DNA of 64,000 nt from positions 2,914,001 to 2,978,000 of the forward strand of contig NC_018513.1 of the NCBI RefSeq assembly GCF_000292915.1, in the 5' to 3' direction. This DNA comes from Burkholderia cepacia GG4 (GTDB lineage Bacteria > Pseudomonadota > Gammaproteobacteria > Burkholderiales > Burkholderiaceae). Each line of letters begins with the position of its first letter. Position 1 is the first letter of the stretch. The translations under genes were made by a program, and so were the position numbers. The notes beneath the pieces were generated by a model, which worked only from the letters and a program-made list of their open reading frames with translations, was not told the DNA's origin and did no database searches. This document shows positions 7,995 through 17,018 of the stretch, in pieces.

Positions 7995-8774
7995 TTACTT
8001 CGCGACGATGTCGCGCTTGAAGTACTTCTGCGACAGCGCGCTCAGCGTGCCGTCCTTCTTCAGCGCGTCGAGCGCGCCGACGACCTTCGCCTGCAGCGCC
8101 TTGTCGCCCTTGCGCATCCCGAAGCCGGTGCCTTCGCCAAGCGTCGCGGGATCCTTCAGCGGATCGCCGACGATCTGGTAGTCACGGCCGGCCGGCTTGT
8201 CGAGGAAACCGTCCTGCGCGGTCTGCGCTTCCTGCACGGCCGCGTCGAGACGCCCGGCGACGAGATCGGCGTAGATCTGGTCCTGGTCCTGATAGGACAC
8301 GACGTCCACGCCCGCGTTGGCCCAGTGCGCCTTCAGGAAATCCTCCTGCGACGAGCCCTGCAGCACGCCGACGTGCTTGCCGCGCAAGCTCGCGACGTCG
8401 GGCCGCAGCGGCGAGCCGTGGTGCGCGACCATCACGATCGGCACCACATAGATCGCCGGCGTGAAGTCGATGCTCTGCTTGCGCTTCGCGGTGATGTTCA
8501 TCGCCGAATTGATCGCGTCGAACTTGCGCGCCTGCAGCGCCGGAATCAGCCCGTCGAACGCGTTCTCGACCCACACGCATTTCATGTTCAGCTTCGCGCA
8601 GACCGCGTTGCCGACGTCGACGTCGAACCCCTGCAGCTGGCCGGCCGGCGTCTTGCTCTCGAACGGCGGATAGGCGGCTTCGATCCCGAAGCGCAACGTG
8701 GTCTGTTCCGCGTGGGCCGTGACGGCCGCGCACGCGAGCGCCGCGACGGCGCAGAGGGAAAGCTTCCAGTTCAT
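7995..8774 (-). CDS. periplasmic amino-acid-binding protein (family 3 solute-binding), HisJ/ArgT type
   Basis: A 259-residue protein with a signal peptide of 22 residues (AVTAHA then EQTT). The mature part has the family-3 signature: LRFGIEAAYPPFESKTPAGQ, GFDVDVGNAVCAKL, then FDAINSAMNITAKRKQSIDF, which matches lysine/arginine/ornithine or histidine binders. No ABC permease or ATPase gene lies next to it, so it must use a transporter encoded elsewhere or act as a sensor. It precedes the dehydrogenase gene by 67 bp and is probably the first gene of that transcript. A cationic (D-)amino acid is the likely ligand, from context. Confidence 0.88.
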   Translation of the reverse strand: MNWKLSLCAVAALACAAVTAHAEQTTLRFGIEAAYPPFESKTPAGQLQGFDVDVGNAVCAKLNMKCVWVENAFDGLIPALQARKFDAINSAMNITAKRKQSIDFTPAIYVVPIVMVAHHGSPLRPDVASLRGKHVGVLQGSSQEDFLKAHWANAGVDVVSYQDQDQIYADLVAGRLDAAVQEAQTAQDGFLDKPAGRDYQIVGDPLKDPATLGEGTGFGMRKGDKALQAKVVGALDALKKDGTLSALSQKYFKRDIVAK

Positions 8775-8893
8775 GACGGATGTCCTTCGATTCCGGATTG
8801 AGGCGATGAAGACCGGTCGCGCGGCGCCGTCGCCGGGCGCCGGATCGGCATTCGATGCAGCCAGCCGCCGTGCGGCGACACGTCGGTCTGCAC

Positions 8894-8925
8894 GTCAAAT
8901 ATAGACTCTTAGTCTACTCTAGACT
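8894..8925. promoter_or_regulatory. palindromic operator cluster before the binding-protein gene
   Basis: Three half-sites of TAGACT/AGTCTA stand in alternating orientation: TAGACT 8902-8907, AGTCTA 8911-8916 and TAGACT 8920-8925, each separated by 3 bp, giving two overlapping 6-3-6 palindromes. On the minus strand the adjoining element at 8906-8894 reads GTCTATATTTGAC and includes TATATT, a plausible -10 box for the binding-protein gene 120 bp downstream. An operator overlapping the promoter is inferred; the DauR-like protein encoded nearby is the natural candidate to bind. Confidence 0.65.
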
Positions 8926-9065
8926 ATAGGGGATACGATAGTCGCGATGCCGCGCCAGCCCCCGGGATCGCGCTAGCCGCATCAAATCCCGTTGATTTAT
9001 CGATGTTTTTCCAAGGACATCCGCCGCCGCCACGTCTCGAAAAGAAAATTTCACCCGGCTTGTTT

Positions 9066-9080
9066 TGTCTATATTAGACT
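9066..9080. promoter_or_regulatory. palindromic operator before the ketimine-reductase gene
   Basis: The element GTCTATATTAGAC at 9067-9079 is a 5-3-5 palindrome that repeats, with one mismatch and on the opposite strand, the element at 8894-8906. It lies 75 bp before the start codon of the dauB-like gene and again contains TATATT. The two copies face the two divergent transcripts of the locus, which fits one regulator controlling both. Confidence 0.6.
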
Positions 9081-9153
9081 TTTAATCCATCGCGAACACC
9101 GCCGGATGCTGTCTTTCGAGACTGTCCTGTCCGGCCCCGACCGGAGAAGTCCC

Positions 9154-10116
9154 ATGACGCAACCCGCCCCGACCCTGCCGCTGACCGTCGACGAAGCCGC
9201 GGTGCGCGCGGCGCTGCCGTCGCTCGACGTGCTCGGCACACTGCGCCGCATGTTCGCGTCGCTCGCGTCGGCCCGCGCGGTGCAGCCGCCGCAAACCCTC
9301 ACGCTGTTCCCCGAACAGGCCGGCGATTTCATCACGTACCTCGGCGCGCTCGCCGACGAGCAGGTGTTCGGCGCGAAGCTGTCGCCGTATGTCGTGACGG
9401 GCGGAAGGCCGATCGTCACCGCGTGGACCGCGCTGATGTCGATGCGTACCGGCCAGCCGCTGATGTGGTGCGAGGCGGGGCTGTTGACGGTCGAGCGCAC
9501 GGCCGGCACGACGGCCCTCGCGGTCGACTGCCTCGCGCCGCACGACGCGCGTCGCCTCGCCGTCATCGGCACCGGCGCGGTCGGCCTCGCGCATCTGCGC
9601 CACACCGCGGCGTTGCGCGACTGGGCATCGATCAGCGTCCATTCGCCCGCGCTCGCCGGCGACCCGGCGCTGCAGGCGACGCTCGCGCAGATCGACCCGC
9701 GTGCCCGCCCGGCCGCCAGCGTCGAAGCCTGCGTACGCGACGCGGACGTCGTGATGCTGTGCACGTCGTCGGGCACGCCGGTGCTCGCCGACGGGATGCT
9801 CACGCGCGCCGCGCTCGTCACGTCGATCAGCACCAACGTCGCACGCGCGCACGAGATCCCGCCCGCGTGGCTGCCCGACATGGACGTGTACTGCGACTAC
9901 CGGCACACGACGCCCGCGAGCGCGGGCGAGATGCAGATCGCGGCGGCCGAGCACGGCTGGACCCCCGAGCGGATCGTGGGCGACCTGCCCGCGCTGATCG
10001 CCGGCACCTGCGCGGCACCGTCGCGCACGCGTCACGCATTCTTCCGTTCGATCGGCCTCGGACTCGAGGACATCGCGATCGCGCACGCGCTGTATACGCA
10101 CCTGACACGCGCATGA
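9154..10116 (+). CDS. dauB: ornithine cyclodeaminase/mu-crystallin family reductase, DauB-like
   Basis: A 320-residue protein of the ornithine cyclodeaminase/mu-crystallin family. It has the family's N-terminal substrate part (VFGAKLSPYV around residue 75) and the NAD(P)-binding motif VIGTGAVGLAHL at about 137-148. Members reduce cyclic or linear imino acids to L-amino acids or deaminate ornithine. Beside a DauA-like dehydrogenase, the best match is the DauB role: reducing 2-ketoarginine-type imino acid to L-arginine with NAD(P)H. GGAGAAG precedes the ATG at 9154. It is divergent from the binding-protein gene and upstream of the regulator gene. Confidence 0.78.
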   Translation: MTQPAPTLPLTVDEAAVRAALPSLDVLGTLRRMFASLASARAVQPPQTLTLFPEQAGDFITYLGALADEQVFGAKLSPYVVTGGRPIVTAWTALMSMRTGQPLMWCEAGLLTVERTAGTTALAVDCLAPHDARRLAVIGTGAVGLAHLRHTAALRDWASISVHSPALAGDPALQATLAQIDPRARPAASVEACVRDADVVMLCTSSGTPVLADGMLTRAALVTSISTNVARAHEIPPAWLPDMDVYCDYRHTTPASAGEMQIAAAEHGWTPERIVGDLPALIAGTCAAPSRTRHAFFRSIGLGLEDIAIAHALYTHLTRA

Positions 10117-10256
10117 GCCTCACGCGCACGCGGGGCCGATACAATGGCGCAACCGCCGCGGCGGCGCGCGGGCGCACGGACCGGCCGGTCACCGGTACGC
10201 CGGTGCGCCGGGCCGATGCACCGCCCGGCCCCCGCTCACCCGAGATCCCGATTCCG

Positions 10257-10904
10257 ATGCGCAAGAAGCCATCCCCCGTCAAAGACCTGCTGCTCACCCG
10301 CTATGCACCGATCGCCGACGGCATCGCGGCGCTGTTCTTCCCGTACGCGGAAGTCGTGATCCACGACCTGCACGACCAGACCGTGCTGTATCTCGCGAAC
10401 AACCTGTCGAAGCGCGAGGTCGGCGACGACTCGGCACTCGAGGAAATCGATCATTCGGCGCGCGAGCGCGTGATCGGCCCGTACGAGAAGCTGAACTGGG
10501 ACGGCCGGCGGATGCGCTGCGTGAGCAACGTGCTGTTCGACGACGAAGGCCGCCCGGCCGGGATGATGTGCATCAACTTCAACATCGCCGTGTTCGACGA
10601 CGTGCGCGCGACGCTCGACGTGTTCATCAAGGGCGCGGGCATCGTCGCGCAGCCCGACGAGCTGTTCCGCGACGACTGGCAGGAACGCATCAACACGTTC
10701 CTGCACGGCTGGCTGCGCGACCGGCAGGTCGGCCTGAACGGCCTCACGCGCGAGCACCGGCGCGAGCTCGTCGAGGCGCTTTACGCGGAAGGCGCGTTCC
10801 GCGGCAAGAGCGCAGCGAACTATGTCGCGAACGTGCTCGGAATGGGGCGCGCGACCGTCTACAAGCACCTGAAGCATCTGAAGGAAACGCAGGGCGACGC
10901 GTAA
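10257..10904 (+). CDS. dauR: YheO-family PAS/HTH transcriptional regulator, DauR-like
   Basis: A 215-residue regulator. Residues about 10-125 form the YheO-type PAS-like domain (RYAPIADGIAALFFPYAEVV, LANNLSKREVGDDSALEE), and the C-terminal 60 residues a helix-turn-helix (GKSAANYVANVLGMGRATVY). This two-domain form is that of DauR in Pseudomonas, which controls D-arginine catabolism. The start at 10257 matches the family's usual beginning. An in-frame ATG at 10113 overlapping the dauB stop would add 48 low-complexity residues and is less likely. GATACAAT at 10136 could be part of a separate promoter. Confidence 0.82.
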   Translation: MRKKPSPVKDLLLTRYAPIADGIAALFFPYAEVVIHDLHDQTVLYLANNLSKREVGDDSALEEIDHSARERVIGPYEKLNWDGRRMRCVSNVLFDDEGRPAGMMCINFNIAVFDDVRATLDVFIKGAGIVAQPDELFRDDWQERINTFLHGWLRDRQVGLNGLTREHRRELVEALYAEGAFRGKSAANYVANVLGMGRATVYKHLKHLKETQGDA

Positions 10905-10915
10905 GCGGGCGCGTT

Positions 10916-10945
10916 GCGTCGGCGTCGGCGTCGGCGTCGGCATCG
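10916..10945. repeat. hexanucleotide microsatellite
   Basis: Four exact copies of GCGTCG (10916-10939) followed by one with a single mismatch (GCATCG), just after the stop codon of the regulator gene. It lies in non-coding sequence; a length polymorphism would be expected here. Confidence 0.9.
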
Positions 10946-11085
10946 CCGGACGCCGGACGCAGCGCTGCCGGCGGTGTCCGGAAGCCCCGCCGCCCCCTCC
11001 GGTCGGGCCGTGCCGGCACGCCAAAGCGTCGATGCCGGAAAATGATATAGTCTTGGTTACATTTTTCTGCCGCCCCGCTCCTCCG

Positions 11086-11820
11086 ATGCCGACCTCCCCT
11101 GCCCCGACTGCCCACCCGACCCTGACCGTCGAAATCTGGTCCGACCTGATCTGCCCGTGGTGCTGGATCGGCAAGCGCCGCTTCGACGAGGCGCTCGCCG
11201 CGTTCGCGCACGCCGGGCACGTCGACGTCGTGCTGCGCGCGTACCGGTTGATGCCGGGCCAGCCGGTCGAGCCGGTCGAGGCGATGCTCGCGGACAAGTA
11301 CCGGATGTCGCCCGCGCAGGTCGACCAGATGCTGCACCAAGTGACCGACGCGGCCGCGAGCGTCGGGCTGCGCTACGACCTGCCGGGCACGCACGTCGGC
11401 GACACGCTCGACGGTCACCGGCTCGTGAAGCTCGCGCAAGCGTCCGGCCGCGCGGATGCGCTGACCGAGCGGCTGTACCGCGCCTATTTCTGCGAACACG
11501 GCTCGCTGTTCGATCCTGCGTCGTTGACCGACTTCGCGGTCGAAGCGGGGCTCGAGCGCGCAGCCGTCGAAGCCGTGCTGCGCAGCGACGCGTATCGCGA
11601 CGAAGTCGAGGCCGACATCGCACGCGCCGCGCAGATCGGCGGACGCGGCGTGCCGCTGTTCGTGTTCGGCGGACGCTACGCGGTGTCGGGCGCCCAGCCG
11701 GCCGACGTGTTCGCGCAGGCGCTCGACCAGGCATGGCGCGACGGCGCGATCGTCGAACTCGGCGGCGACGACGCGGCCGCATGCGGCCCCGACGGCTGCG
11801 AACTGCCGCCGCGCGGCTGA
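11086..11820 (+). CDS. FrnE-type DsbA-family oxidoreductase
   Basis: A 244-residue cytosolic protein of the DsbA superfamily, FrnE group. It has a thioredoxin-like strand (TVEIWSDLI) running into the active site CPWC (Cys23 and Cys26) and the FrnE-type helical insert. The C-terminal part holds GGRGVPLFVFGGRYAVSGAQ, which contains the cis-proline loop expected near the end of the fold. There is no signal peptide, so the reaction would be cytoplasmic disulfide exchange, possibly linked to oxidative stress. The last residues include extra cysteines (ACGPDGCE). The ATG at 11086 was preferred to one 54 bp upstream because the extension is not family-like; no good ribosome site is visible. Confidence 0.87.
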   Translation: MPTSPAPTAHPTLTVEIWSDLICPWCWIGKRRFDEALAAFAHAGHVDVVLRAYRLMPGQPVEPVEAMLADKYRMSPAQVDQMLHQVTDAAASVGLRYDLPGTHVGDTLDGHRLVKLAQASGRADALTERLYRAYFCEHGSLFDPASLTDFAVEAGLERAAVEAVLRSDAYRDEVEADIARAAQIGGRGVPLFVFGGRYAVSGAQPADVFAQALDQAWRDGAIVELGGDDAAACGPDGCELPPRG

Positions 11821-11954
11821 CGCCCGCCCCTCGCCCGCCACCGCGCGAAGCGCGCCGCCACTACGCGACGCTCCTGCCACAAACCGGCAGGAAGCGCGCG
11901 CGGATGACGTCTACAATGCAACCTTTCAAATAACCATCGGAAGGCTGCAGGCCC

Positions 11955-13394
11955 ATGACCCACGGGATCCACGGCGAGAAGCGCTGGTATGCGCTGATCG
12001 TCCTCTGCCTCGGCGTGCTGATGATCGTGCTCGACAGCACGATCGTGAACGTTGCGCTGCCGTCGATCAGCACCGACCTCCACTTCTCCGAAACAGCCCT
12101 CGTGTGGGTCGTCAACGCGTACCTGCTGACGTTCGGCGGCTGCCTGCTGCTCGGCGGCCGGCTCGGCGACCTGTACGGCCAGCGGCGCATGTTCCTCGCG
12201 GGCCTCGTCGTGTTCACGCTCGCGTCGCTCGCCTGCGGCCTCGCGCAATCGCAGACGATGCTGATCGCCGCGCGCGCGGTGCAGGGCTTCGGCGGCGCGA
12301 TCGTGTCGGCCGTATCGCTGTCGCTGATCATGAACCTCTTCACCGAACCGGGCGAACGGGCGCGCGCGATGGGCGTCTACGGCTTCGTCTGCGCGGGCGG
12401 CGGCAGCATCGGCGTGCTGCTCGGCGGGCTGCTGACGAGCACGCTGTCGTGGCACTGGATCTTTCTCGTCAACCTGCCGATCGGCATCGCCGTCTATGCG
12501 ATGTGCGTCACGCTGCTGCCGCGCATGCGCGCGCCGGCCGGCGCCGCGCGGCTCGACGTCGCGGGCGCGATCACCGTGACCGCATCGCTGATGCTCGCGG
12601 TCTACGGGATCGTCGGCGGCAACGAGGCCGGCTGGCTGTCGACGCAGACCGTCGTGCTGATCGGCATGGCCGTCGCGCTGCTCGCGCTGTTCATCGCGAT
12701 CGAGGCACGCGTCGCGCACCCGCTGATGCCGCTCACGCTGTTCGCCGCGCGCAACGTCGCGCTCGCGAACGTGATCGGCGTGCTGTGGGCGGCCGCAATG
12801 TTCGCATGGTTCTTCCTGTCTGCGCTCTACATGCAGCGCGTGCTCGGCTACGGGCCGCTGCAGGTCGGCCTCGCGTTCCTGCCGGCGAACCTGATCATGG
12901 CCGCGTTCTCGCTCGGGCTGTCGGCGCGGATCGTGATGCGCTTCGGGATTCGCGGCCCGATCGCGGCAGGCCTGCTGGTCGCGGCGTGCGGCCTCGCGCT
13001 GTTCTCGCGCGCGCCGGCGGACGGCGGCTTCATCTGGCACGTGTTGCCCGGCATGACGCTGCTCGGCATCGGCGCGGGCGTCGCGTTCAATCCGGTGCTG
13101 CTCGCCGCGATGAGCGACGTCGACCCGGCCGATTCGGGGCTCGCGTCGGGGATCGTCAACACCGCGTTCATGATGGGCGGCGCACTCGGCCTCGCGGTGC
13201 TCGCAAGCCTCGCGGCCGCACGCACCGACGCGCTCGCGGCGGCCCACGCCAGCGCGCTCGATGCGCTGAACGGCGGCTACCACGCCGCGTTCGCGGCCGG
13301 TGCGGCATTCGCCGCCGCAGCCGGGCTGCTCGGTCTCGCGCTGCGCATCCGCCGCCAGGACGCCGTCGCGGGCGCCGGCCCGGCAATGCACTGA
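11955..13394 (+). CDS. MFS drug transporter, DHA2 (EmrB/QacA) family
   Basis: A 479-residue inner-membrane protein with about 14 predicted transmembrane helices. The DHA2 signature LDSTIVNVALPSI lies at residues 26-38, and MFS motif A (GGRLGDLYGQRR) at 67-78; motif C follows in helix 5 (GFVCAGGGSIGVLLGG). Proton-driven export of hydrophobic compounds is the family role; the substrate is not predictable. No membrane-fusion (EmrA) gene is nearby. GGAAGG lies 14 nt before the start, and TACAAT further upstream could be a -10 box. Confidence 0.92.
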   Translation: MTHGIHGEKRWYALIVLCLGVLMIVLDSTIVNVALPSISTDLHFSETALVWVVNAYLLTFGGCLLLGGRLGDLYGQRRMFLAGLVVFTLASLACGLAQSQTMLIAARAVQGFGGAIVSAVSLSLIMNLFTEPGERARAMGVYGFVCAGGGSIGVLLGGLLTSTLSWHWIFLVNLPIGIAVYAMCVTLLPRMRAPAGAARLDVAGAITVTASLMLAVYGIVGGNEAGWLSTQTVVLIGMAVALLALFIAIEARVAHPLMPLTLFAARNVALANVIGVLWAAAMFAWFFLSALYMQRVLGYGPLQVGLAFLPANLIMAAFSLGLSARIVMRFGIRGPIAAGLLVAACGLALFSRAPADGGFIWHVLPGMTLLGIGAGVAFNPVLLAAMSDVDPADSGLASGIVNTAFMMGGALGLAVLASLAAARTDALAAAHASALDALNGGYHAAFAAGAAFAAAAGLLGLALRIRRQDAVAGAGPAMH

Positions 13395-13673
13395 CGGGCC
13401 GCCGGCCGGCCTGAGCCGGGGCGCCTCGCCCCCGCCGCGGCTGCTTCGATCCGGTCCGGCCCCCGATCGCCGGATCTCGGCCGCCCCCCGTCCGGCCCGG
13501 CGCCGGTTCAAACGACCGTTTCACCCGCCGCGAATGGTCCGCCCGGCGGGCCTTCCCGGCCGATTTTTAACGTAGTCGTACACCAACGCGCCACTTTTGC
13601 GACAATGGCAGACTTTGACGCGCGCGCCGCAGCCGCGCGCCGCCGCCGAACGCCGCATAACCGCCTGCTTCCG

Positions 13674-14462
13674 ATGTCGCTTCCCCATATCGATCTGCTG
13701 TACTCCCTGTCCGGCCTGTTCGTCGGCATCCTCGTCGGCCTGACGGGCGTCGGCGGCGGTTCGCTGATGACGCCGATCCTCGTGCTGCTGTTCGGCGTGC
13801 ACCCCGCGACGGCGGTCGGCACCGACCTGCTGTACGCGGCCGCGACCAAGGCCACCGGTACCCTCGTCCACGGGCTGAAGGGGTCAATCGACTGGCGCAT
13901 CACCGGCCGGCTCGCGGCCGGCAGCGTCCCGGCCGCCGCCGTCACGCTGTGGGTGCTGCACACGCACGGGATGAATTCACCGAGCACCGCGCGGATGATC
14001 CAGCTGGTGCTCGGCGTCGCGCTGCTGCTCACGTCGCTCGCGCTGATCTTCCGGCCGCAGCTGACCGCGCTCGCCGCGCGCAACCCGCTCGCGCCGAGCC
14101 CCGCGCGCACGCTCTGGTCGACCGTGCTGACGGGCGCCGTGCTCGGCGTGCTCGTGTCGATGACGTCGGTGGGCGCCGGCGCGATCGGCGTCACCGTGCT
14201 GCTGCTGCTTTACCCGGCGCTCGCGACCCCCCGCATCGTCGGTTCCGACATCGCGCACGCGGTGCCGCTCACGCTCGTCGCGGGCATGGGCCACTGGCTG
14301 CTCGGCTCGGTCGACTGGTCGATGCTGCTGTCGCTGCTGCTCGGCTCGCTGCCCGGCATCGTGCTCGGCAGCCTGCTGTCGGCGCGCGCGCCCGAGCGGC
14401 TGCTGCGCAACCTGCTCGCCGCGACGCTCGTCGCGGTCGGCGTGCGGCTGGTGCTCGCGTAA
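13674..14462 (+). CDS. TauE/SafE-family membrane transporter
   Basis: A 262-residue integral membrane protein with about eight helices in two similar halves, each starting with a glycine-rich motif: FVGILVGLTGVGGGSLMTPIL in the first and LVSMTSVGAGAIGVTVLLLLYP in the second. These motifs define the TauE/SafE family (sulfite or organosulfonate export, and other anions). The start at 13674 is favoured because the 23 residues before it are Arg/Ala-rich and not hydrophobic; a start at 13605 remains possible. The gene stands alone between convergent neighbours. Confidence 0.88.
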   Translation: MSLPHIDLLYSLSGLFVGILVGLTGVGGGSLMTPILVLLFGVHPATAVGTDLLYAAATKATGTLVHGLKGSIDWRITGRLAAGSVPAAAVTLWVLHTHGMNSPSTARMIQLVLGVALLLTSLALIFRPQLTALAARNPLAPSPARTLWSTVLTGAVLGVLVSMTSVGAGAIGVTVLLLLYPALATPRIVGSDIAHAVPLTLVAGMGHWLLGSVDWSMLLSLLLGSLPGIVLGSLLSARAPERLLRNLLAATLVAVGVRLVLA

Positions 14463-14523
14463 GCGCGCCGCGGGACAGCCTGCTTCCGCCGCCCGCACAC
14501 GACGCGCCGGCACCGCCCTCATC

Positions 14524-14562
14524 TGAAAAAACAGCCCGACCGGCCTGCGCCGCTCGGGCTGT
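14524..14562 (-). terminator. intrinsic terminator of the S10 peptidase gene
   Basis: A stem of 9 bp (ACAGCCCGA 14531-14539 with TCGGGCTGT 14554-14562) encloses a 14-nt GC-rich loop. On the minus strand it is followed by a run of T residues (AAAAAA on the plus strand at 14526-14531). It lies about 70 bp past the stop of the peptidase gene and between two convergent genes. Confidence 0.85.
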
Positions 14563-14633
14563 CGTCCATCCGGGGCACCGCGAGCCCGCACTGCCCGGCG
14601 CAAGGCCGGACCGCGCGGGCGGCGGCGTGATGC

Positions 14634-16460
14634 TTACTGCCCCTGCTGCTTCAGCTGTTGCTGCTTGAGCTGCTGCGTGCGCGCCTGCAATTTCAGCACG
14701 CGCTGCAGCGCGGTACGGTTCGCGAGGATGCCGTCGTAGAAGTTGCCGAGGTCACCCTTCAGCGCGGTCCGTGACGCGTCGTTCAGGTAGATCATGTGGC
14801 CCGACGGGTAGTTCTTGATCGTCAGGTTCTGCGCCTTGAGCGTCGGATCGAGCGGCATCTGCGCGAGCGTCAGCTCGGTCTGGTGGAACGGCGTGACCGC
14901 ATCGAAGTAGCCGTTCGCCGACAGCACCTTCAGGTCCGGGTTCACGCTCATCGTCGCCGCCAGGTCGCCGGCCGTATACAGCGTATTGCCGCCGCCCTTG
15001 TTCGCGCCGGTCGGGTCGGTGTGGCTGAAGTCCCAGTTGTTGAAGACCTGGTCGTTCAGGTCCACGAACGACGACGTCGACGTGTACTTGAGGTCGGTGT
15101 TGATGTAGCTGTTCCACAGCACCGTGTACGCGCCGCCGACGTTCGTGATCGACGGATCGTTGCTGCCCGAGTTCGGCAGGATGTACGGCGCGATGCCCTT
15201 GCCCGTGTAGTTCGCGCGACCGTCGTACTGGCCGATCTGCGTGCCCGGCACGAGCGTCAGGAAGAACGTGTACGGCGGGTTGTCGTTCGACGACGGCACG
15301 TTGCCGAGCGCGGCCGGGTTGCCGAAGGTCTGGATCAGCGAGGTCGGATCCGTGCCGATGTACGAACCCATCTGCTGCGCGGTCTGCAGGTTCAGGTTCA
15401 GCCGCACGTTCACGAAGCCGCCGTCCTGCGGGTTCGGCTTCTGCGCGAGCGGCGCGAGCGTGTTGTCCGCATAGTTGCGGGCCTGGACCATGTACGCGTC
15501 GAGATCGGTCGGCGTCGGGTTGAGCGTCGTCTTCTTCCAGTAGAACGCGTCGGCCGCGAGCGTCGGGAAGGTGCCCGGCGCGGACAGCGCATTCGCATAG
15601 TCGAGGATCGACGACTGCAGCGTGATCCCGTTCAGGTCGATGCCGTCCTCATGCAGCACCCACGACACGACCGCGCTGCGCGCCGTGCCGTACGACTCGC
15701 CGAACAGGAACTTCGGCGAGTTCCAGCGCGCGTACTTGGTCAGGTAGCGCTGGATGAAGCGGTCGATCGAGTGCGCGTCCTGGTCGGTGCCCCAGAAGTC
15801 CTTGTTCTTCGCCGGCGCGATCGCCGCCGAGTAGCCGGTGCCGACCGGGTTGATGAACACCAGGTCGGTGCGGTCGAGCAGGCTGTCCGGGTTGTCGAGC
15901 AGCGTGTACGGCGCGGGCGGCGTGAAGTTCGGGAACGACGACTGCAGGCGTTTCGGCCCGAACGAGCCGAGCAGCAGGTAGACCGACGACGAGCCGGGGC
16001 CGCCGTTGTAGAAGAACGTGACCGGGCGCGGCTTCGACGGGTCCGGGTTGTCCTGCGTGTACGCGACGTAGAACATCTTCGCGTTCGGCGCCGACGTGGT
16101 CGGATCGATCGTGGTCAGGTGGCCGGTGGTAGCGGTGTAGCTGATGGTCTTGCCGCCGATCGTGACCTGGCGGTGCACGACCGCGGCCCCTTCGGTCGAA
16201 TCCGTGACCGCGTCGTTCGGCCCGGTGCCGTACACGTCGTTGTCGACGTACGGCTGGTCGGCGGCGGCCGTTGCGTTGGTGCCGGCCGACGTGCTGCCGT
16301 TCGACGTCGCCGCGGCCGCCGCGGCGGCGGCCGGGCTCGCCCCGTCATCGCCGCCGCACCCCGTGACGAGCAGCGCCGCGGCCGCGGCCGCGGCGAGCGG
16401 CACGCTCAGTGTCGTTCCAAATAGCGCGAAACCGTCTTTCAAGGACTTCAGTGTCGTCAT
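14634..16460 (-). CDS. S10 family serine carboxypeptidase-like lipoprotein
   Basis: A 608-residue protein with a lipoprotein signal peptide: hydrophobic Ala-rich segment and lipobox VTGC with Cys35, then an Ala/Ser-rich linker to about residue 80. The alpha/beta-hydrolase core has the S10 landmarks: oxyanion region NGGPGSSS, nucleophile motif GESYGT, an aspartate in NGYFDAVTPF and a histidine in YPSGHMIYL. It should cleave C-terminal residues of peptides from the periplasmic or outer surface. The C-terminal 20 residues are Gln/Lys-rich (QQLKQQQLKQQGQ). GAGAGG precedes the start. A hydrolase of related size and anchoring follows upstream on the same strand beyond 600 bp. Confidence 0.88.
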   Translation of the reverse strand: MTTLKSLKDGFALFGTTLSVPLAAAAAAALLVTGCGGDDGASPAAAAAAAATSNGSTSAGTNATAAADQPYVDNDVYGTGPNDAVTDSTEGAAVVHRQVTIGGKTISYTATTGHLTTIDPTTSAPNAKMFYVAYTQDNPDPSKPRPVTFFYNGGPGSSSVYLLLGSFGPKRLQSSFPNFTPPAPYTLLDNPDSLLDRTDLVFINPVGTGYSAAIAPAKNKDFWGTDQDAHSIDRFIQRYLTKYARWNSPKFLFGESYGTARSAVVSWVLHEDGIDLNGITLQSSILDYANALSAPGTFPTLAADAFYWKKTTLNPTPTDLDAYMVQARNYADNTLAPLAQKPNPQDGGFVNVRLNLNLQTAQQMGSYIGTDPTSLIQTFGNPAALGNVPSSNDNPPYTFFLTLVPGTQIGQYDGRANYTGKGIAPYILPNSGSNDPSITNVGGAYTVLWNSYINTDLKYTSTSSFVDLNDQVFNNWDFSHTDPTGANKGGGNTLYTAGDLAATMSVNPDLKVLSANGYFDAVTPFHQTELTLAQMPLDPTLKAQNLTIKNYPSGHMIYLNDASRTALKGDLGNFYDGILANRTALQRVLKLQARTQQLKQQQLKQQGQ

Positions 16461-17018
16461 TATTGCCTCTCGAACAGAACGATAAATACCGCCGGCCACA
16501 AAGGGTCATTTGCGCCGGCGCTCCGCACCGGGAGTGCATTCGTTTTGCGATGCACCCCGAGTTTTTTACCGGATCGGCGAATACCGATCGGCACGATTTA
16601 CCCCACCCATATTTCGCGTCCGCACAATGGAATCAATTCCATTGCGAACGACAATTCAATGATTAACGACAATGCGAATTCACCCCACGCATTCGCACCC
16701 GCACAAAATCGACGGCAAAGCATGCCCCGCAAAGCCCGCAGGACAACGCCGCCTGGCTTCGAATGGACGAACAATCCCGTCCGGCGAGCTGCTGATTAAT
16801 CGCAAAAAGGCGACCAACCGGCGCTCGAGCCGATTTAATAAAATCGAAAGGATTGAATGATGAAACGGAAAGAAATTCTCTCGTATATGTAATTTATTAA
16901 ATTAAGTGAAAATACCGGCGCATAATAAATTCCGGGTTTTCCGCCGTAAAGTAATAATTTGTTACAGCGCTCGTCATTCCGATAAAGACCAGTGCGGGAC
17001 CGATTCCAGACGCCGAAA
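16461..17018. other. AT-rich intergenic region between two lipoprotein hydrolase genes
   Basis: About 560 bp with no supported gene. The part from 16600 to 17000 is much AT-richer than the window (for example TAATTTATTAAATTAAG near 16890). Short open frames occur in it but none has a ribosome site or protein-like composition. It must hold the promoter of the S10 peptidase gene, which reads leftward. Such AT-rich islands are common targets of H-NS/MvaT-type silencers; that is inference. Confidence 0.5.

Noticed and set aside
16545..16860. Two short frames (84 and 62 codons) in the AT-rich island
   Set aside because: No ribosome site, no similarity to any family I know, and composition typical of random sequence.
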